From: Strigamia acuminata
Taxonomy: Eukaryota > Arthropoda > Chilopoda > Geophilomorpha > Linotaeniidae
Length of the DNA stretch: 64,000 nt
Assembly: GCA_949358305.1 (NCBI GenBank)
Contig: OX442314.1
Coordinates: 40,618,581-40,682,580, forward strand
Reading direction: 5' to 3'
Shown piece after piece: positions 40,694 through 50,700 of the stretch. Position 1 is the first letter of the stretch. Every line of letters starts with the position of its first letter. The translations under genes and the position numbers were made by a program. The notes beneath the pieces were generated by a model. That model was not told the origin of the DNA. It saw nothing but the letters and a program-made list of their open reading frames with translations, and did no database searches.

Positions 40694-41440
40694 GCAGCCA
40701 AAAATAGCAAGAATAGGAAATTACAGCAAAGATGAAATGAATTAAGTAAAGAATGAAAACACTTAAATTAATTAACATTCAGATCAGAATACACTCTAGA
40801 ATCACATGAAATAAATGGCAAATAGAATAAATATGTCTAGCATTCAAAATTCCCACTTGAAAACACGTTAGGCCTATCGGCAAATTCGACCAATCACGAG
40901 CCGCCTAGCGATTCGCATCATGGAGGAACGAAATAAACAAACAAATACAAAATCATTTGATTAAAATACAAAAACACTTGTAAAATTAATGAATGAATTA
41001 ATAAACACTTTTGAAATGACACAAACTTTAATATTTGATAAAATTGAAATAACTCAAAACAATTTGTAAGTATAAATATCCAACATGGCCGACCTGGAGA
41101 AGGAAAAACTGCCAGCACACTAAACTTGCGCTTGAATGAAGGTGAAGGAGTTCTCCCGACCACGTCACCCATGAGGCTCACGCCCTATGTGTGACGGGTC
41201 GGTTGCCGGTGCGGTGTGCCTTATTGGCACCCCCGCAACGGGTGACGAGATTCCCCATACCCCTAGACAACATATTAAAGGTCAACAAACCAATAATAGG
41301 GAGATTTCGTCATTTATTCGGAAATATCTCAATCTGATTTACCTCTCTAATATGCTCACCCCTCCATTATCTAGTTTTAAACATTTGAAACAATTCTAAT
41401 TTCATGTACAGTAAAGCTGAAGCCAAGTATTAGTACAAAT
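40694..41440. other. no gene; short repeat and LTR-like motif
   Basis: 40801-40872 repeats 14044-14113. At 41258-41269 TACCCCTAGACA is followed by ATTAAAG, as the same 12-mer is followed by AATAAAG in LTR A, and GC-rich hairpin-like sequence precedes it. A distant LTR relative is possible, but its ends are unseen. Confidence 0.3.
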
Positions 41441-41466
41441 CACTCAGACCTGAAGACAATCTGTTT

Positions 41467-41871
41467 TTAGCAAAAAAAGATGATGGTGGACATTATGTTG
41501 AATGCAGGTTATTTGCAAATTGGTATCACTTCAGTTGTTTAGGAGAGTCTGGTAATGATGTTGTTAGTATTGCTGTTATAAGAGATAACATTAAGTGGGA
41601 ATGTCCTAAATGCAAATGGGCTAATCATAAACCAAAGGGGTTTGTTAATGGTTTTAATAACTGTTGCCACACGACTGGTTAGAAAACGCCATTAACAGTA
41701 AGTTTTGTTTCTCTCTTATCGCTCTTTTTTCCTTTGTATTTATTAATTTATTCATCTGTTTGATATTTTAGGCCTATTTAACTAAAAATGAACCAAACAT
41801 CGGATCAGATTTTTATTTACATGAGCTGCAAACCTACAATCGGCTACTAGGTGAAAGCTTAGATGAAAGTA
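41467..41871 (+). pseudogene. PHD-finger half plus downstream exon
   Basis: YVECRLFANWYHFSCLG and IKWECPKCKW are the second half of a PHD-type finger. After a stop and an intron-like GTAAG..TTTTAG (about 41699-41772), the frame reads LTKNEPNIGSDFYLHELQTYN and LLGESLDES. A family-E segment follows within 30 bp, so PHD and family E may once have been joined. Decayed. Confidence 0.5.
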
Positions 41872-41901
41872 GAAAGTGGAATAAGTAATTTTTGCCGTAC
41901 G

Positions 41902-42290
41902 TACCGAAACCATACTTTGACGAGTTCTTTCGAGCGCATTGGGAGCGCTGCGAATTGGACCCAATTCAAGTACAGCATGACATACTTGCGGATCTCGATT
42001 CGTATCAGCGAGCACAGATCGTCGTGACCATCAAGGATTGGCAACGAGTGGCGGAGAAGCTCAGCCACTTCAGGATTGCCAATGCCAGCCATCGACTGCT
42101 GAATCAACTGCAGCGCGAGTTGGTTCCAGGACTAACCAGGCTGCTATTTCCAGGCGTCTTCATGTCTCACCGACAAGCTTTGGCTGCCGCCTCCTACTTG
42201 CGGTCAGCCCCGATGGGCTTAGCGCGAGAGTACGTTGACGCGTGATACTCAATTCGATTGGACCATCCTGCGGTATTTCCGCTGACATGT
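41902..42290 (+). pseudogene. family-E fragment 4, most complete core
   Basis: The frame contains KPYFDEFF, QVQHDILADLDSYQRAQI, KDWQRVAEKL, LQRELVPGLTRLLFPGVF, HRQALAAASYLRSAPMGL, then a TGA (42243-42245) where the family has the Trp of EIWYSIRLD, and YSIRLDHP continues in frame. This is the longest uninterrupted stretch of the family. Predicted mainly helical. Function unknown. Confidence 0.65.
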
Positions 42291-42327
42291 TCATCTCAAT
42301 TGTTCATCTCCTCTTCAACAGGCACTG

Positions 42328-42480
42328 ATGTTAACGAGGGAGAAGGCGGATGACTGTCCTTTGTGCAACACACAACCAGAAGATCTGAACTATCATTTGC
42401 ATCGGACACACAAATTCGACGTACTGCCCACATTTCTGAAGCTGAGTAGGGAGGGTGCGAAAAGGAGAGGTGATACCCCC
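42328..42480 (+). pseudogene. C2H2-type zinc finger fragment
   Basis: ADDCPLCNTQPEDLNYHLHRTHKFDVLP has the Cys-x2-Cys..His-x3-His layout of a classic C2H2 finger with a Leu-rich helix. It follows family-E fragment 4 by about 85 bp in another frame. It may be an exon of the same former gene. Confidence 0.45.
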
Positions 42481-42718
42481 ACCTGTTGGTTTTTCGGATC
42501 ATATTTATCATCGATGCAATATAGATTCAAATTATCCTTCTTATATTTCCGATGTTCAAATGCTTTTTTTATTTAATAGTTTGTTTTACCAAATATCCGT
42601 GTTATTTTACACTTTTCAGTCTTTAGTCATTGTTTAGAATTATCCAGCATGGAGTATCATGCTTTGTCTATTCCTTTACTGTATTTCGATATATTTTCAT
42701 TATGTGTTCGTTTCCAAG

Positions 42719-44570
42719 ATGGCGCCGCACAGATGCGCCCGCCAATTGCTTGTGTTTTCCAATGAAAAGATGCATTATGTAAGTTATTCTGTTCATATTA
42801 AATTGTTTTATCATTTGTACATACTGGTAGTTGCTCTATTATTTGCCGGCATATGAGTGCATTTGCACGGCTGTTCGTCTTGCAAACGTCGCCCATTCGT
42901 TCGCGCAAGTTGCGCGACGCCATTGCGACGATTTGCGAGCATTCTTCGAATCGTTTTTCGTATTTTCGCTCGATATTTTGAGCTATTTTTCTTCCCCTCT
43001 GCTACACCACCACAGTGGTGCGCGGCAACAGCAAGAGAACGAGAAGAAGAAGGATGATGAGGTGAGGAAAAAACGATTCGGTTTATTCGCCATTGACATT
43101 TTCTCTCTAGGCAATCGTGGTAACACAAGCGGTTATGGAGCTGTTGCGAAAAGGATACACGCTATGGAACAAGAATGTGAGTGTCTCGCCCCAAGGACCT
43201 GCCCGGACAACCAGATTGATCGATTGTCCGTCTGTTTGTTTTATTTTCAGCAACCCATCGATCTGGATCGACAAGCTCCGATCCTGAAGTTTTTGTTCGG
43301 GAAGACACAACTCGACGACAATGACGATAACGACGTCGAAGACGACGAAGGCGATGGAAACGACGGCGGTCGTGTCGGACATGGTCGCTGCACCACTCGA
43401 GGACGCGGGATCGAGCGCGATCGCGGTACCACTCGAGGATGCAAGATCGAGCGCGATCGCGGTACCACTCGAGGACGCGGAATCAAGCGCGATCACAGTC
43501 TAACCGCTAGCATTGCGGAGAGCAAGCGCAAACGCGAGACTAAGCAAATACGTGGACACGAGCCGATTCCCACTACGAAATCGTCGTCGTCATAGGACAG
43601 CGACAAACCGGATCCGTTCAAGGTAAGGAAGGATGATCTTTACCGCCACTCTCATTAATTTGTTGGTTCGTGTTTGACTGAAATTCTAGACGGCCTTGTA
43701 TCGCGAGGAACGAGACATCACGGGAAGAGAATGCGACAGTTTTTACTGCACGGAGTCGACTAGTCCGCGGATGGATTGCACATCGTGTTTCTGTTCGGTA
43801 CACGAAGAATGTGTGGGGCGGACATGGGCCAAACAGGAAAATTACACCATGTTCGTCTGTAGCGGTTGTCGTCGTCGTCCTCCCGCCCCTATCAAGAAAC
43901 TACGGTGAGTGTTTTCTTTCCTTTTATTCTGTAATTAATTATAATTTTTTGGCCACACCGCAGTCTAACTCGTTTGTTCATTTTTTACTAAACTAATTTT
44001 AATTATTGTACACAGGTGCTCCAGTTACTCGATTGAGCAAAATTTAACGATCACTATGACATCTGCTTCCAACACATCGCAGACATACTCAATGGAAAAG
44101 TTAAAAGTTGGCGGATGAACCTATTCAAGAAGGGTGGTGCGAATCGATCGTCCCTGTCGACCAACCGACACAATTTATTGATCAAAAACGAAAAACTGGT
44201 ACTGACTGTAGATTTTTTTTTCTATTTTGTTTTCTTTGTTTTCTTTGTTTGTTTGTTTGTTCTTTTCTTTCGTTCGATCAAGTTTCGTTCATTTACATTT
44301 CAGTGCAAACGTTTTGCTCGTTCTGTTACAAATAAAATAAATGCGGATCTACCCATAAAAAACGGTAAGTGCAGGAGTGGGGACCAGACGGTGTCAAAAC
44401 ACTCATGAAAGCGGTCGCCATTCCCGAATTTTTGACCCGATTGATCTCTAAGATCGAGGACATCAACCGGGACCACGCAGATTTTTTTCCTGGAAAATGT
44501 GGATCGCCCACGGTATATCATCGACGATTGGGAAGACCCGCGCGCCAGTTCGTGAAACGGCACCATTTGT
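42719..44570 (+). pseudogene. multi-exon PHD-finger gene with in-frame stops
   Basis: Exons that keep phase: 42719-42778 (MAPHRCARQLLVFSNEKMHY, strong GTAAGT donor), about 42854-43061, 43111-43176 (VTQAVMELLRKGYTLWNKN), 43251-43622 (acidic run, three RGRGIERD repeats, basic patch, TAG at 43593-43595), and 43690-43904 (PHD-like finger ECDSFYC ... MDCTSCFCSVHEECV ... FVCSGC). Later pieces are a helix-rich segment around 44040-44200 (TGA at 44034), CKRFARSVTNKINADLP at 44304, and VAIPEFLTRLISKIEDI with DHADF at 44369-44500. A nuclear chromatin or transposon protein is likely. A relative of the last segment lies at 56348. Confidence 0.5.
43385..43495. repeat. 36-bp coding minisatellite, 3 copies
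   Basis: CACTCGAGGACGCGGGATCG-type units repeat at about 43395, 43431 and 43467, giving the RGRGIERDRGTT repeats of the PHD gene exon. Confidence 0.75.
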
Positions 44571-44587
44571 CGGATTTTCTTGTCTAT

Positions 44588-44612
44588 CTATATATATATA
44601 TGTATATATTAC
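44588..44612. repeat. TA microsatellite
   Basis: An alternating TATATATATATATGTATATAT-type run. Confidence 0.8.
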
Positions 44613-44909
44613 ATGTTATATTTTTTAAAATTATATACAAACCGTCTGCGTCATTTGTTTGAAAAGATGTGCTGAACATTTCTCTGGCAAGGCTTAACTT
44701 TAATCCTGAGATAAAATCTCTAATTTTTTTTTTAGTAGAAGGTCCAAACTTAACTCGTCTCATTCTGGCCATTTTGAAAAGTGAATGCAAGTTACAGCGC
44801 TATCTGGTGTCTAGAAATGGTTAACGCACATATATATATATTTTTTGTTATCTATTTTTTTATTTCTTATTTGCGGTTTCCAAACAATGTTACTTTTTTG
44901 CTTTCACAA

Positions 44910-45043
44910 AGGCTTAACCAAGATTCTCTTGAAATTTTTCTTGGCATAATTCGCAGTAAGGGGGAATTTAATGACAAACCTAGACCCAAACAATTTCAAC
45001 GTAGCTTTCGTCAATTTTGTATGAACAACATGTTACAAGTGCA
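44910..45043 (+). pseudogene. P-element transposase fragment 2 (C-terminal)
   Basis: RLNQDSLEIFLGIIRSKGEF, NDKPRPKQF and a following Phe/Met-rich helix match the C-terminal catalytic region of P-element/THAP9 transposases, whose signature is QD.LE.FF..IR..GG.N..P. Fragment 1 lies 7.5 kb upstream on the same strand. The E-family frame starts inside its end. Confidence 0.65.
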
Positions 45044-45562
45044 GGGAGAAACCCCACCACGTCTTACGTACTTTTGCAAGTGATCGGTGACATCACTACC
45101 GATCCTAGTGTGCCAGTACCAGGTTACACTAGTAACCATTTTCCTAGTGTGCCAGCTTTCGAGCCTGCACCTCACTTTGATGAATTTTTCGAAGTATTGT
45201 GGCACCGCTATGAAAAGTGTCCAGTCCAAGCACAACACGATGTACTCGTGGAGTTGGACGCCTACCAAAATGCTCAACTTCGCGAGGGTATCAAAGACTG
45301 GCAGAGAGTGGCCAGATTCATGCGTCAGCTAGGCGCTAAAAATCTGACTCCCGAACAATTAGCATCGTTCCAGCGCAGTATGGTTTCGGGACTTACAAGG
45401 ATTTTATATCCTGGAGTGTTCGTCAATGATGGATAATCCTTGGCGGCCGCTACTTACGTGTGGACGGCCCTAATGGGCTTGCCCATCGATCTCATGGAAA
45501 TTTGGTATCCCATTCGGTTGGATCCGTCAACCGTAAGAGCCGAGCTTGTGCCTATGCATAAT
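45017..45562 (+). pseudogene. family-E fragment 5, nearly full length
   Basis: From ATG at 45017: NPTTSYVLLQVIGDI, SVPVPGYTSN, APHFDEFFEVLW, VQAQHDVLVELDAYQNAQL, KDWQRVARFMRQLG, MVSGLTRILYPGVFVN, a TAA at 45434-45436 (Gln in fragment 4), then LAAATYVWTALMGLP, LMEIWYPIRLDPSTVRAEL. With fragments 3 and 4 it defines a conserved protein of about 185 residues. No known domain recognised. Confidence 0.65.
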
Positions 45563-45584
45563 TCTTTTTTTTGTAGGCAAAATG

Positions 45585-45842
45585 CAGCGTCCAGTGTACC
45601 ATACGTGCTGTTCCACACTTGTGGCTTGTGAGGAATGCCTGAACAACTGGATAAATGCCAGGAATAAGGACTCCAACATTAGAGCAATTAACTCCACTAC
45701 TCATGACGAGGTCCGCTCGTATGCTGAATCCCGCGACTTGACTGTTCTGCAGTGCACTAGATGGACAAAAAGCGATATGACAATCAGCAAATCCATATTC
45801 CTACACAAAATATTGCAACTTTGGCGACTTGCAAGACGATGA
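45585..45842 (+). pseudogene. RING/U-box-like cysteine-rich fragment
   Basis: MQRPVYHTCCSTLVACEECL, NNWINARNK and TVLQC suggest half of a RING-like zinc-binding fold. It follows family-E fragment 5 in another frame. Weak evidence. Confidence 0.3.
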
Positions 45843-46059
45843 GATGCGGAACCAGTTTGTGGTCTCTTCTTAGAATTATGACTCACCAAGTAGTCATTTA
45901 ACAGGTGTGTGCACACCATAACGAGGCTAATACAGAGTATTCACAACTGTCTTTTTAGTGTGTGCTGCAGTGATGCTCAGGGGCTACCAATTTTGCTTGT
46001 GACAATAGCAAAAAAAGAAAATTATACATTTTGGATGCTTTTTTGGATTTATTGTACGG

Positions 46060-46345
46060 ATTGCAACTTGTTTTGCACGATGGACGATAAATTCGGATGC
46101 ATTTTATGAATTTGCAGTTGTGTGTTTCAACAAGTTCTGCACAGCAGACGATAAATTGGATGCATTTTTTGGTTTTGTTATGCAGTCTGCAGTTTCAGCA
46201 AGTATGCATACAAATATACGATCAATCAAAAGTGTGTAGAATTTATTGTACGGATTGAAGCTCGTTTTGATCGTATGCGTTTATTGGTTTGGCTGTTTAG
46301 TTTCAACAAGTTTAGCACGGTAGGCGATAAATCCTGATGTGTTTT
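46060..46345. repeat. degenerate repeat, three units
   Basis: GCACGATGGACGATAAATTC (46073), GCACAGCAGACGATAAATTG (46138) and GCACGGTAGGCGATAAATCC (46314), each followed by a GATGCATTTT-like or GATGTGTTTT sequence. The surrounding 45843-46784 holds no recognised gene. Confidence 0.55.
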
Positions 46346-46401
46346 GTCTCACAAGTCGCAACGTAGTTATAACGTAATTGCAATGTAATTGTAAGTAAAT
46401 G

Positions 46402-46428
46402 TAGCTTGATTTCACTGAAATCAAGCTA
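46402..46428. repeat. perfect 13-bp-arm palindrome
   Basis: TAGCTTGATTTCA, one C, TGAAATCAAGCTA; the arms are exact reverse complements. No T-run follows. It may be the centre of a small inverted-repeat element. Confidence 0.75.
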
Positions 46429-46784
46429 TTTAGTATTGTTAATTTTGATGAAAAACAACAAACTCCGCCTTGGCTTCACTGCAATGCATCGAAGGAGAAC
46501 GTTGATGGTCTGAGACTCTGATCTGATGGAAGTGCAAGCGAGTGCCCAATTTCCCAAGAAAAAAAGAAAAAACACCCAAGAACACGAGAAATATTATCGT
46601 AAAACATCTTCACTACTTTTATGGTTGATAGCGTTTATTTTTTACATAATTGTACATAATTAATAATAATAATATTTAGACATTTTTTCGTTAAAAAAAC
46701 GAACGAAATGCAAGAAATTGCTTTAAAACGTTAAACGTGTATTTATTCGGAATTTCTATGCTGTAATTTGCCCACTATCGCTCC

Positions 46785-47137
46785 ATGACTTTGTACTTCA
46801 AGAAACCAAGGCCATTAAAGACCTCACCTTGGCCATCCAGCGAAAGCCGACTGCACAGGTTAACAGTGTGGGTGGTCCATCTAATGCATGTTTTAAATGT
46901 CAGAAGGAGGGCGAATGGAGTAAAAACTGCAAGGTCCCGAAACAGGAATAGAAGTGCACACTGTGTGGCGGTAAAGGACCTGAAAACTTTAAATGTGCAA
47001 ACAATGAGGGTAGACAGCAAGTTTTCAAACCACAATATGGGAAGAAGCCTTGGGTCAAGCGGTCATTGAACGACAAGAAAGGCGAACCAAAGAAAGCCGA
47101 GAAAAGTCAGTCGACCCCGGCAGATCCACAGTTAGAC
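46785..47137 (+). pseudogene. gag fragment with zinc knuckles
   Basis: After FVLQETKAIKDLTLAIQ comes CFKCQKEGEWSKNC, a CCHC knuckle with Glu in place of the His, a TAG, and CTLCGGKGPENFKC. The tail is Lys/Pro-rich. It resembles the Gag-pol junction of a retroelement other than A or B. Confidence 0.6.
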
Positions 47138-47201
47138 TAGGAAGTCAGATGGAACAAGGACCTAGTCCCGTCACAGCCCAAATAGTGGTCAAGAGGATTT
47201 C

Positions 47202-47450
47202 ATGGGGTATGAAATAGGAACAGGGAAATTAGAGGATGACGACCTGATGAATGGCAAGAGGTTTTTAGGACTTTCAATTCCTCAGTGGGAACAAGTCACA
47301 GAGGGGGTTGCTGAAGTGGAAATAAGAGAAAACACGCCAGATATAAGGGACATTCCAAACCATTTCAACCTCTGTAAAGTGAAGAACAGAGAAAACATGC
47401 CTAATATAGAGGACATTCTCGACCACTATAATTTCTGCGAGCCACTATAA
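47202..47450 (+). CDS. small acidic ORF with internal repeat
   Basis: 82 codons; the motif RENTPDIRDIPNHFNLC recurs as RENMPNIEDILDHYNFC about 25 residues later. It is probably the linker after the preceding gag fragment. At the DNA level its end overlaps a triple CACTATAATTTCTGC repeat (47423-47472). Coding status uncertain. Confidence 0.3.
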   Translation: MGYEIGTGKLEDDDLMNGKRFLGLSIPQWEQVTEGVAEVEIRENTPDIRDIPNHFNLCKVKNRENMPNIEDILDHYNFCEPL

Positions 47451-47472
47451 TTTCTGCCACTATAATTTCTGC
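47423..47472. repeat. CACTATAATTTCTGC x3
   Basis: Units at 47424-47438, 47443-47457 and 47458-47472; the first two are separated by four extra bases. Confidence 0.85.
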
Positions 47473-47527
47473 GGACTGTAACCGTTTCGCCATACAGCAT
47501 GAGGCGTATTGGCGCAACACGATCCAG

Positions 47528-48154
47528 ATGGCCGCCGGAGCAGGGATACGACCGCACAACTGGCAGTATCCGCCACTTGGATGCCTGGTTATGGCGCCCG
47601 GAACGGTGACGCCGCCGTTACCATCGTTTTTCCGGCAGTGGGCTCCGATGGTCCGAGGTCAGTCAAATAGGATTCAGCCGATTACATCGCGTCTTCACTC
47701 GCAGGCGCATCAAAGGCGGGCGAATCTGCAAGCTATTGTTTCCACTGGAGCTGCGCGATCAAGCGAGGAGCTCGAGCGACTGCGATTGATTGGCGAGCGT
47801 AATGCTCATTTGCTGGAGGACATTGCTCGATTGCAGGATGTTCAGCGTCTGGTCCAGGATGAAATCGCGTCCCCCCGTGGTCCGGCTCACTTTTTTAATG
47901 TCGCATCTGGGTTGATGATTCCCCAATGTCGTCCGGTGCCCACTTTGCGGCGTGTGCCAGAGGTTCCCTCGTCGCAGAAGGAGACGTTCGAGGACCTGCG
48001 AGAAGAGCTGCCTGAAGTCTCATCGGAACCATGTGTGGTGCCACCGCCAATTGATGAGGCGGCTTTGTCTACCGCGTTATTACCAGTGGGACAACTAGCC
48101 TGCGAAATGGATGAAATGGCGACTCCTTTCGGTGTTGACTTGAAGCGTAATTAG
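47528..48154 (+). CDS. unidentified 208-residue ORF
   Basis: Open from ATG at 47528, and upstream through ISADCNRFAIQHEAYWRNT. It has a Pro/Gly-rich start, a helical middle (SSEELERLRLIGERNAHLLE, DIARLQDVQRLVQDEI) likely to form a coiled coil, and an acidic Pro-rich end. Codon positions look maintained (GC-rich, no stops for over 200 codons) against an AT-rich background. It may be an element gag N-terminus. No family recognised. Confidence 0.4.
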   Translation: MAAGAGIRPHNWQYPPLGCLVMAPGTVTPPLPSFFRQWAPMVRGQSNRIQPITSRLHSQAHQRRANLQAIVSTGAARSSEELERLRLIGERNAHLLEDIARLQDVQRLVQDEIASPRGPAHFFNVASGLMIPQCRPVPTLRRVPEVPSSQKETFEDLREELPEVSSEPCVVPPPIDEAALSTALLPVGQLACEMDEMATPFGVDLKRN

Positions 48155-48550
48155 TTTTTTGTAAAAATTATTTGTTGTTTTAACTCCTCAAGGGAAGGAT
48201 TCGAATTTGTCTTTCCTCTTGCGAGGACTCCTGAGCATAACGGGGAGGGGGGATTAGCCTCAGTAATTGGGAAGCTAAACGCCACAACCTTGGCAATTTC
48301 CTCTGCCCCACTTCACAATAGAGGCCTCCAGCAGCTCAAAACTTCGGCCATTGCCGCCATTAACAACTTAGGAACTCCTCACTCTCCTGAGCTTAGAGCG
48401 GTGGCCCAAGATCTTTGGTCTTGGACAATGGAACAAAATAGGTATAAAAATCAAATTCATAAAAGAGCACTATAAAGGGGTTTCACCATTAACTGAAATT
48501 AAAGTTTTAGATTTGATTTCTAATTTTGTATCAGATTATACGCATCTTGT
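48155..48550. other. no supported gene
   Basis: A short frame (48290-48475) with LNATTLAISSAP and a helical Ala-rich stretch is open, continuing from LASVIGK upstream, but no domain is recognised. Confidence 0.3.
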
Positions 48551-48955
48551 TTGTTTAGGTGTGACATAGACGAATTTCTTATCCGATTTAGGCCGAGCGA
48601 GACAGCGTTGCTGGCCAAATTTGATAAAATTCAGCAGGCATCACACGAGTTGGCCACCCAAGTGGTTATCCGACTCGAAAAGCTGTACCATCATCTTACA
48701 ATACCAGTCCACAAGATTCAGCAACTTAGAAAAGTACTGTCGATCTTGCGACCGACGGCGAAGAACATGGCACGTGCTGCATTACATGCAGATAACTCGA
48801 GGGCGTCACTTCAAAAAGCTTGTGAAACTGCCGAAGCTTCAATTCTCAATGAAGAAGCAGTAACACCCACAATGACTGCCGTCACTAAAGAAAAAAAAAT
48901 TTCAACCAGCACTATACTGTACTTAAAGAGAGTCACAGTTAAGCCTATTCCCTAG
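48551..48955 (+). pseudogene. family-A-like gag fragment 2
   Basis: FLIRFRPSETALLAKF, ELATQVVIRLEKLYHHLTIP, LRKVLSILRPTAKNMARAAL and RASLQKACETAEASI align closely with the capsid part of the family-A Gag. The 3' end runs into the 80-bp repeat shared with 38785. With 39718-39905 it shows a diverged sister lineage of family A. Confidence 0.85.
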
Positions 48956-49206
48956 ATATAACCACCGACAAAACACTGAAAACCCTTTTCGACCAGACCC
49001 TAGCCCAACTGACAAATGTGTGACAGCTCGTCATGAACAGTAAAACAATTCACTTTGAATGATTTTACTCCAGTTATTTTCCTCTAGCTGAAAATAGAAA
49101 AAAATTATGATTGGTCAAAATTTAATCGTTTTGACAAAAAAATCTGAATAAATACAGCAAAATCCAACGACAAAACCATAGTAATCTCATCAAACAATTG
49201 TAAACA

Positions 49207-49416
49207 GTGTTGGCATTTGTGGCTGTCGTTGTTCGTCCTCCGAATTCTGCGGAATCATTCTATATCCGAATCAGAATCGCTGCTGCACAGCAAACAGTGC
49301 TTCTGGAACTGGACGCTTATCAACGCGCCCAAATTCAGGAGGCCATAAAAGACTGGAAAAAGGTGCCACATTATAATTTTCGCACAATAAACTTTCAACA
49401 CTCAAGGAAACCCTGA
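49207..49416 (+). pseudogene. family-E fragment 6
   Basis: AAQQTVLLELDAYQRAQIQE, AIKDWKKV match the family core exactly where the other copies are most conserved. The rest is missing. Confidence 0.6.
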
Positions 49417-50404
49417 ATGCTTCTAATCAGCATATCTTCTATCAACATCAAATGCAGTAAACACAACCCTAGGACCTGTTCATCAATTCTCACCATTACA
49501 CCATTACAACTAGCAAGATTTACACTAACACTAGTTGGATTGAATGATGCAAATATAAACACTCCATGTTTTTTTTCGTCTATCCCTATTAATTCATGTG
49601 ACTGCTTCTTTTCACATGTTAGCAGCAATTTCTTCCATAATAAGGTTGTAATCACACTGAAAAAGGCTGAAGAAATTGCTAACTTAACAGAAAAACAGTC
49701 TGAATGTGAAATGTGGTTTGTGAGAAAAATTTGTTTTTGTTCTTCAGTTTATAAAAGTTTTTACAGAGTTTGTACAACCCCGCAAATTTAAAAAATGTAA
49801 AAGCCATCCAACACGGTTCAAAAAATGAAAAAGTGGCAAAACAACAAACACAGACACAGAGCTGTTGCAAGCTATATTTACAGGATTACAGCTTAACCTG
49901 TTTTTGAGAGTGATTACATACAATCATTAAATAAGTTTTTGAGATTTGCTTTTATTCCAGGAACCAAATATGCACGTCTTACAAGTTAGATGTGTGTATG
50001 ATTTAAACTTGAGATTAGGTGCATCTTAAATTTGCACAACCAGTTGCGCGCATCTCAAATGTGCGTGCCCTAAACGCGCGCATCTCAATAGTCTATCTAC
50101 GCCGTTTTGTCGACCGTCAACAAAACGGCGTCGAATAAGTACACCATATTTTTTTTTTCCTAATTGTAAAAATGCTTTTTAACGGGCCTTTTTCCCATGC
50201 ATGAAAGTGGCCGAAACCAATATTTTTTTTTGAATTTTGTAACGTTTTTAAAGATAAATGTAACATTAAAGATGCAAATGCAAAAATATTTTTGGTATAA
50301 TGAAAAATAAGTTAGTGAAAACAGCTCTTAATGCTGGACCCCAGGAAGAAGTACCAACCAAAAGACCCCGATGCATCAAAAAATAGTTTAGAAGAAAGCT
50401 ACGA
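49417..50404. other. AT-rich spacer with hairpin
   Basis: No gene recognised. It contains the inverted repeat at 50099-50131 and a GCGCGCATCTCAA motif repeated around 50046 and 50076. Confidence 0.4.
50099..50131. repeat. 16-bp-arm inverted repeat
   Basis: ACGCCGTTTTGTCGAC, one C, GTCAACAAAACGGCGT; one mismatch in 16 pairs. GC-rich within an AT-rich spacer. Confidence 0.75.
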
Positions 50405-50449
50405 GTGGATTCAACTTCTCAAACCAAATGCTTGTCGCCCTTCCAAGCA

Positions 50450-50700
50450 ACCGCGACCGCGACGGGATTGGTTGTGTTGGTCCTCAAAGTTAACGACCAG
50501 GTGTCGGTGTTGGCAATGGCAGCCGCGTCAGTGGCCGTAACAGCCATGACCGCGGCGCAGTTGGCCGGAGCGGCACGAGAGTCGATAGTGGCGGCGGCTG
50601 CTGTGGTCGCGGCAACCGGCGACGTCGAAGCCGCGGATACTGTCGGGGCAGTTGTCGACGGTGTCGACGAGAGCGGCCGCCGAGGTACTAAGGGCAACAT
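50450..50700 (+). pseudogene. alanine-rich family G, copy 2
   Basis: GLVVLVLKVNDQVSVLAMAA, AAQLAGAARESIVAAAAVV align with exon 2 of copy 1 (VRVDDPVLGLVMA ... AATRESVAAAAEV). Exon 1 is absent here. Low-complexity composition limits confidence. Confidence 0.4.

Noticed and set aside
42811-43128. Minus-strand 105-codon ORF
   Set aside because: Antisense to phase-consistent exons of the PHD gene; no domain recognised.
43107-43496. Minus-strand Ala/Ser-rich ORF in the PHD gene region
   Set aside because: It is the mirror of a 36-bp minisatellite on the coding strand, and splice sites and finger motifs support the plus strand.
39594-45436. A reassigned genetic code (TAA/TGA read as amino acids)
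   Set aside because: Gag, pol, the CstF-64-like gene and the Rab gene all end at ordinary stops and have none inside (apart from one frame break). The internal stops are confined to decaying fragments and fit C-to-T or G-to-A changes.
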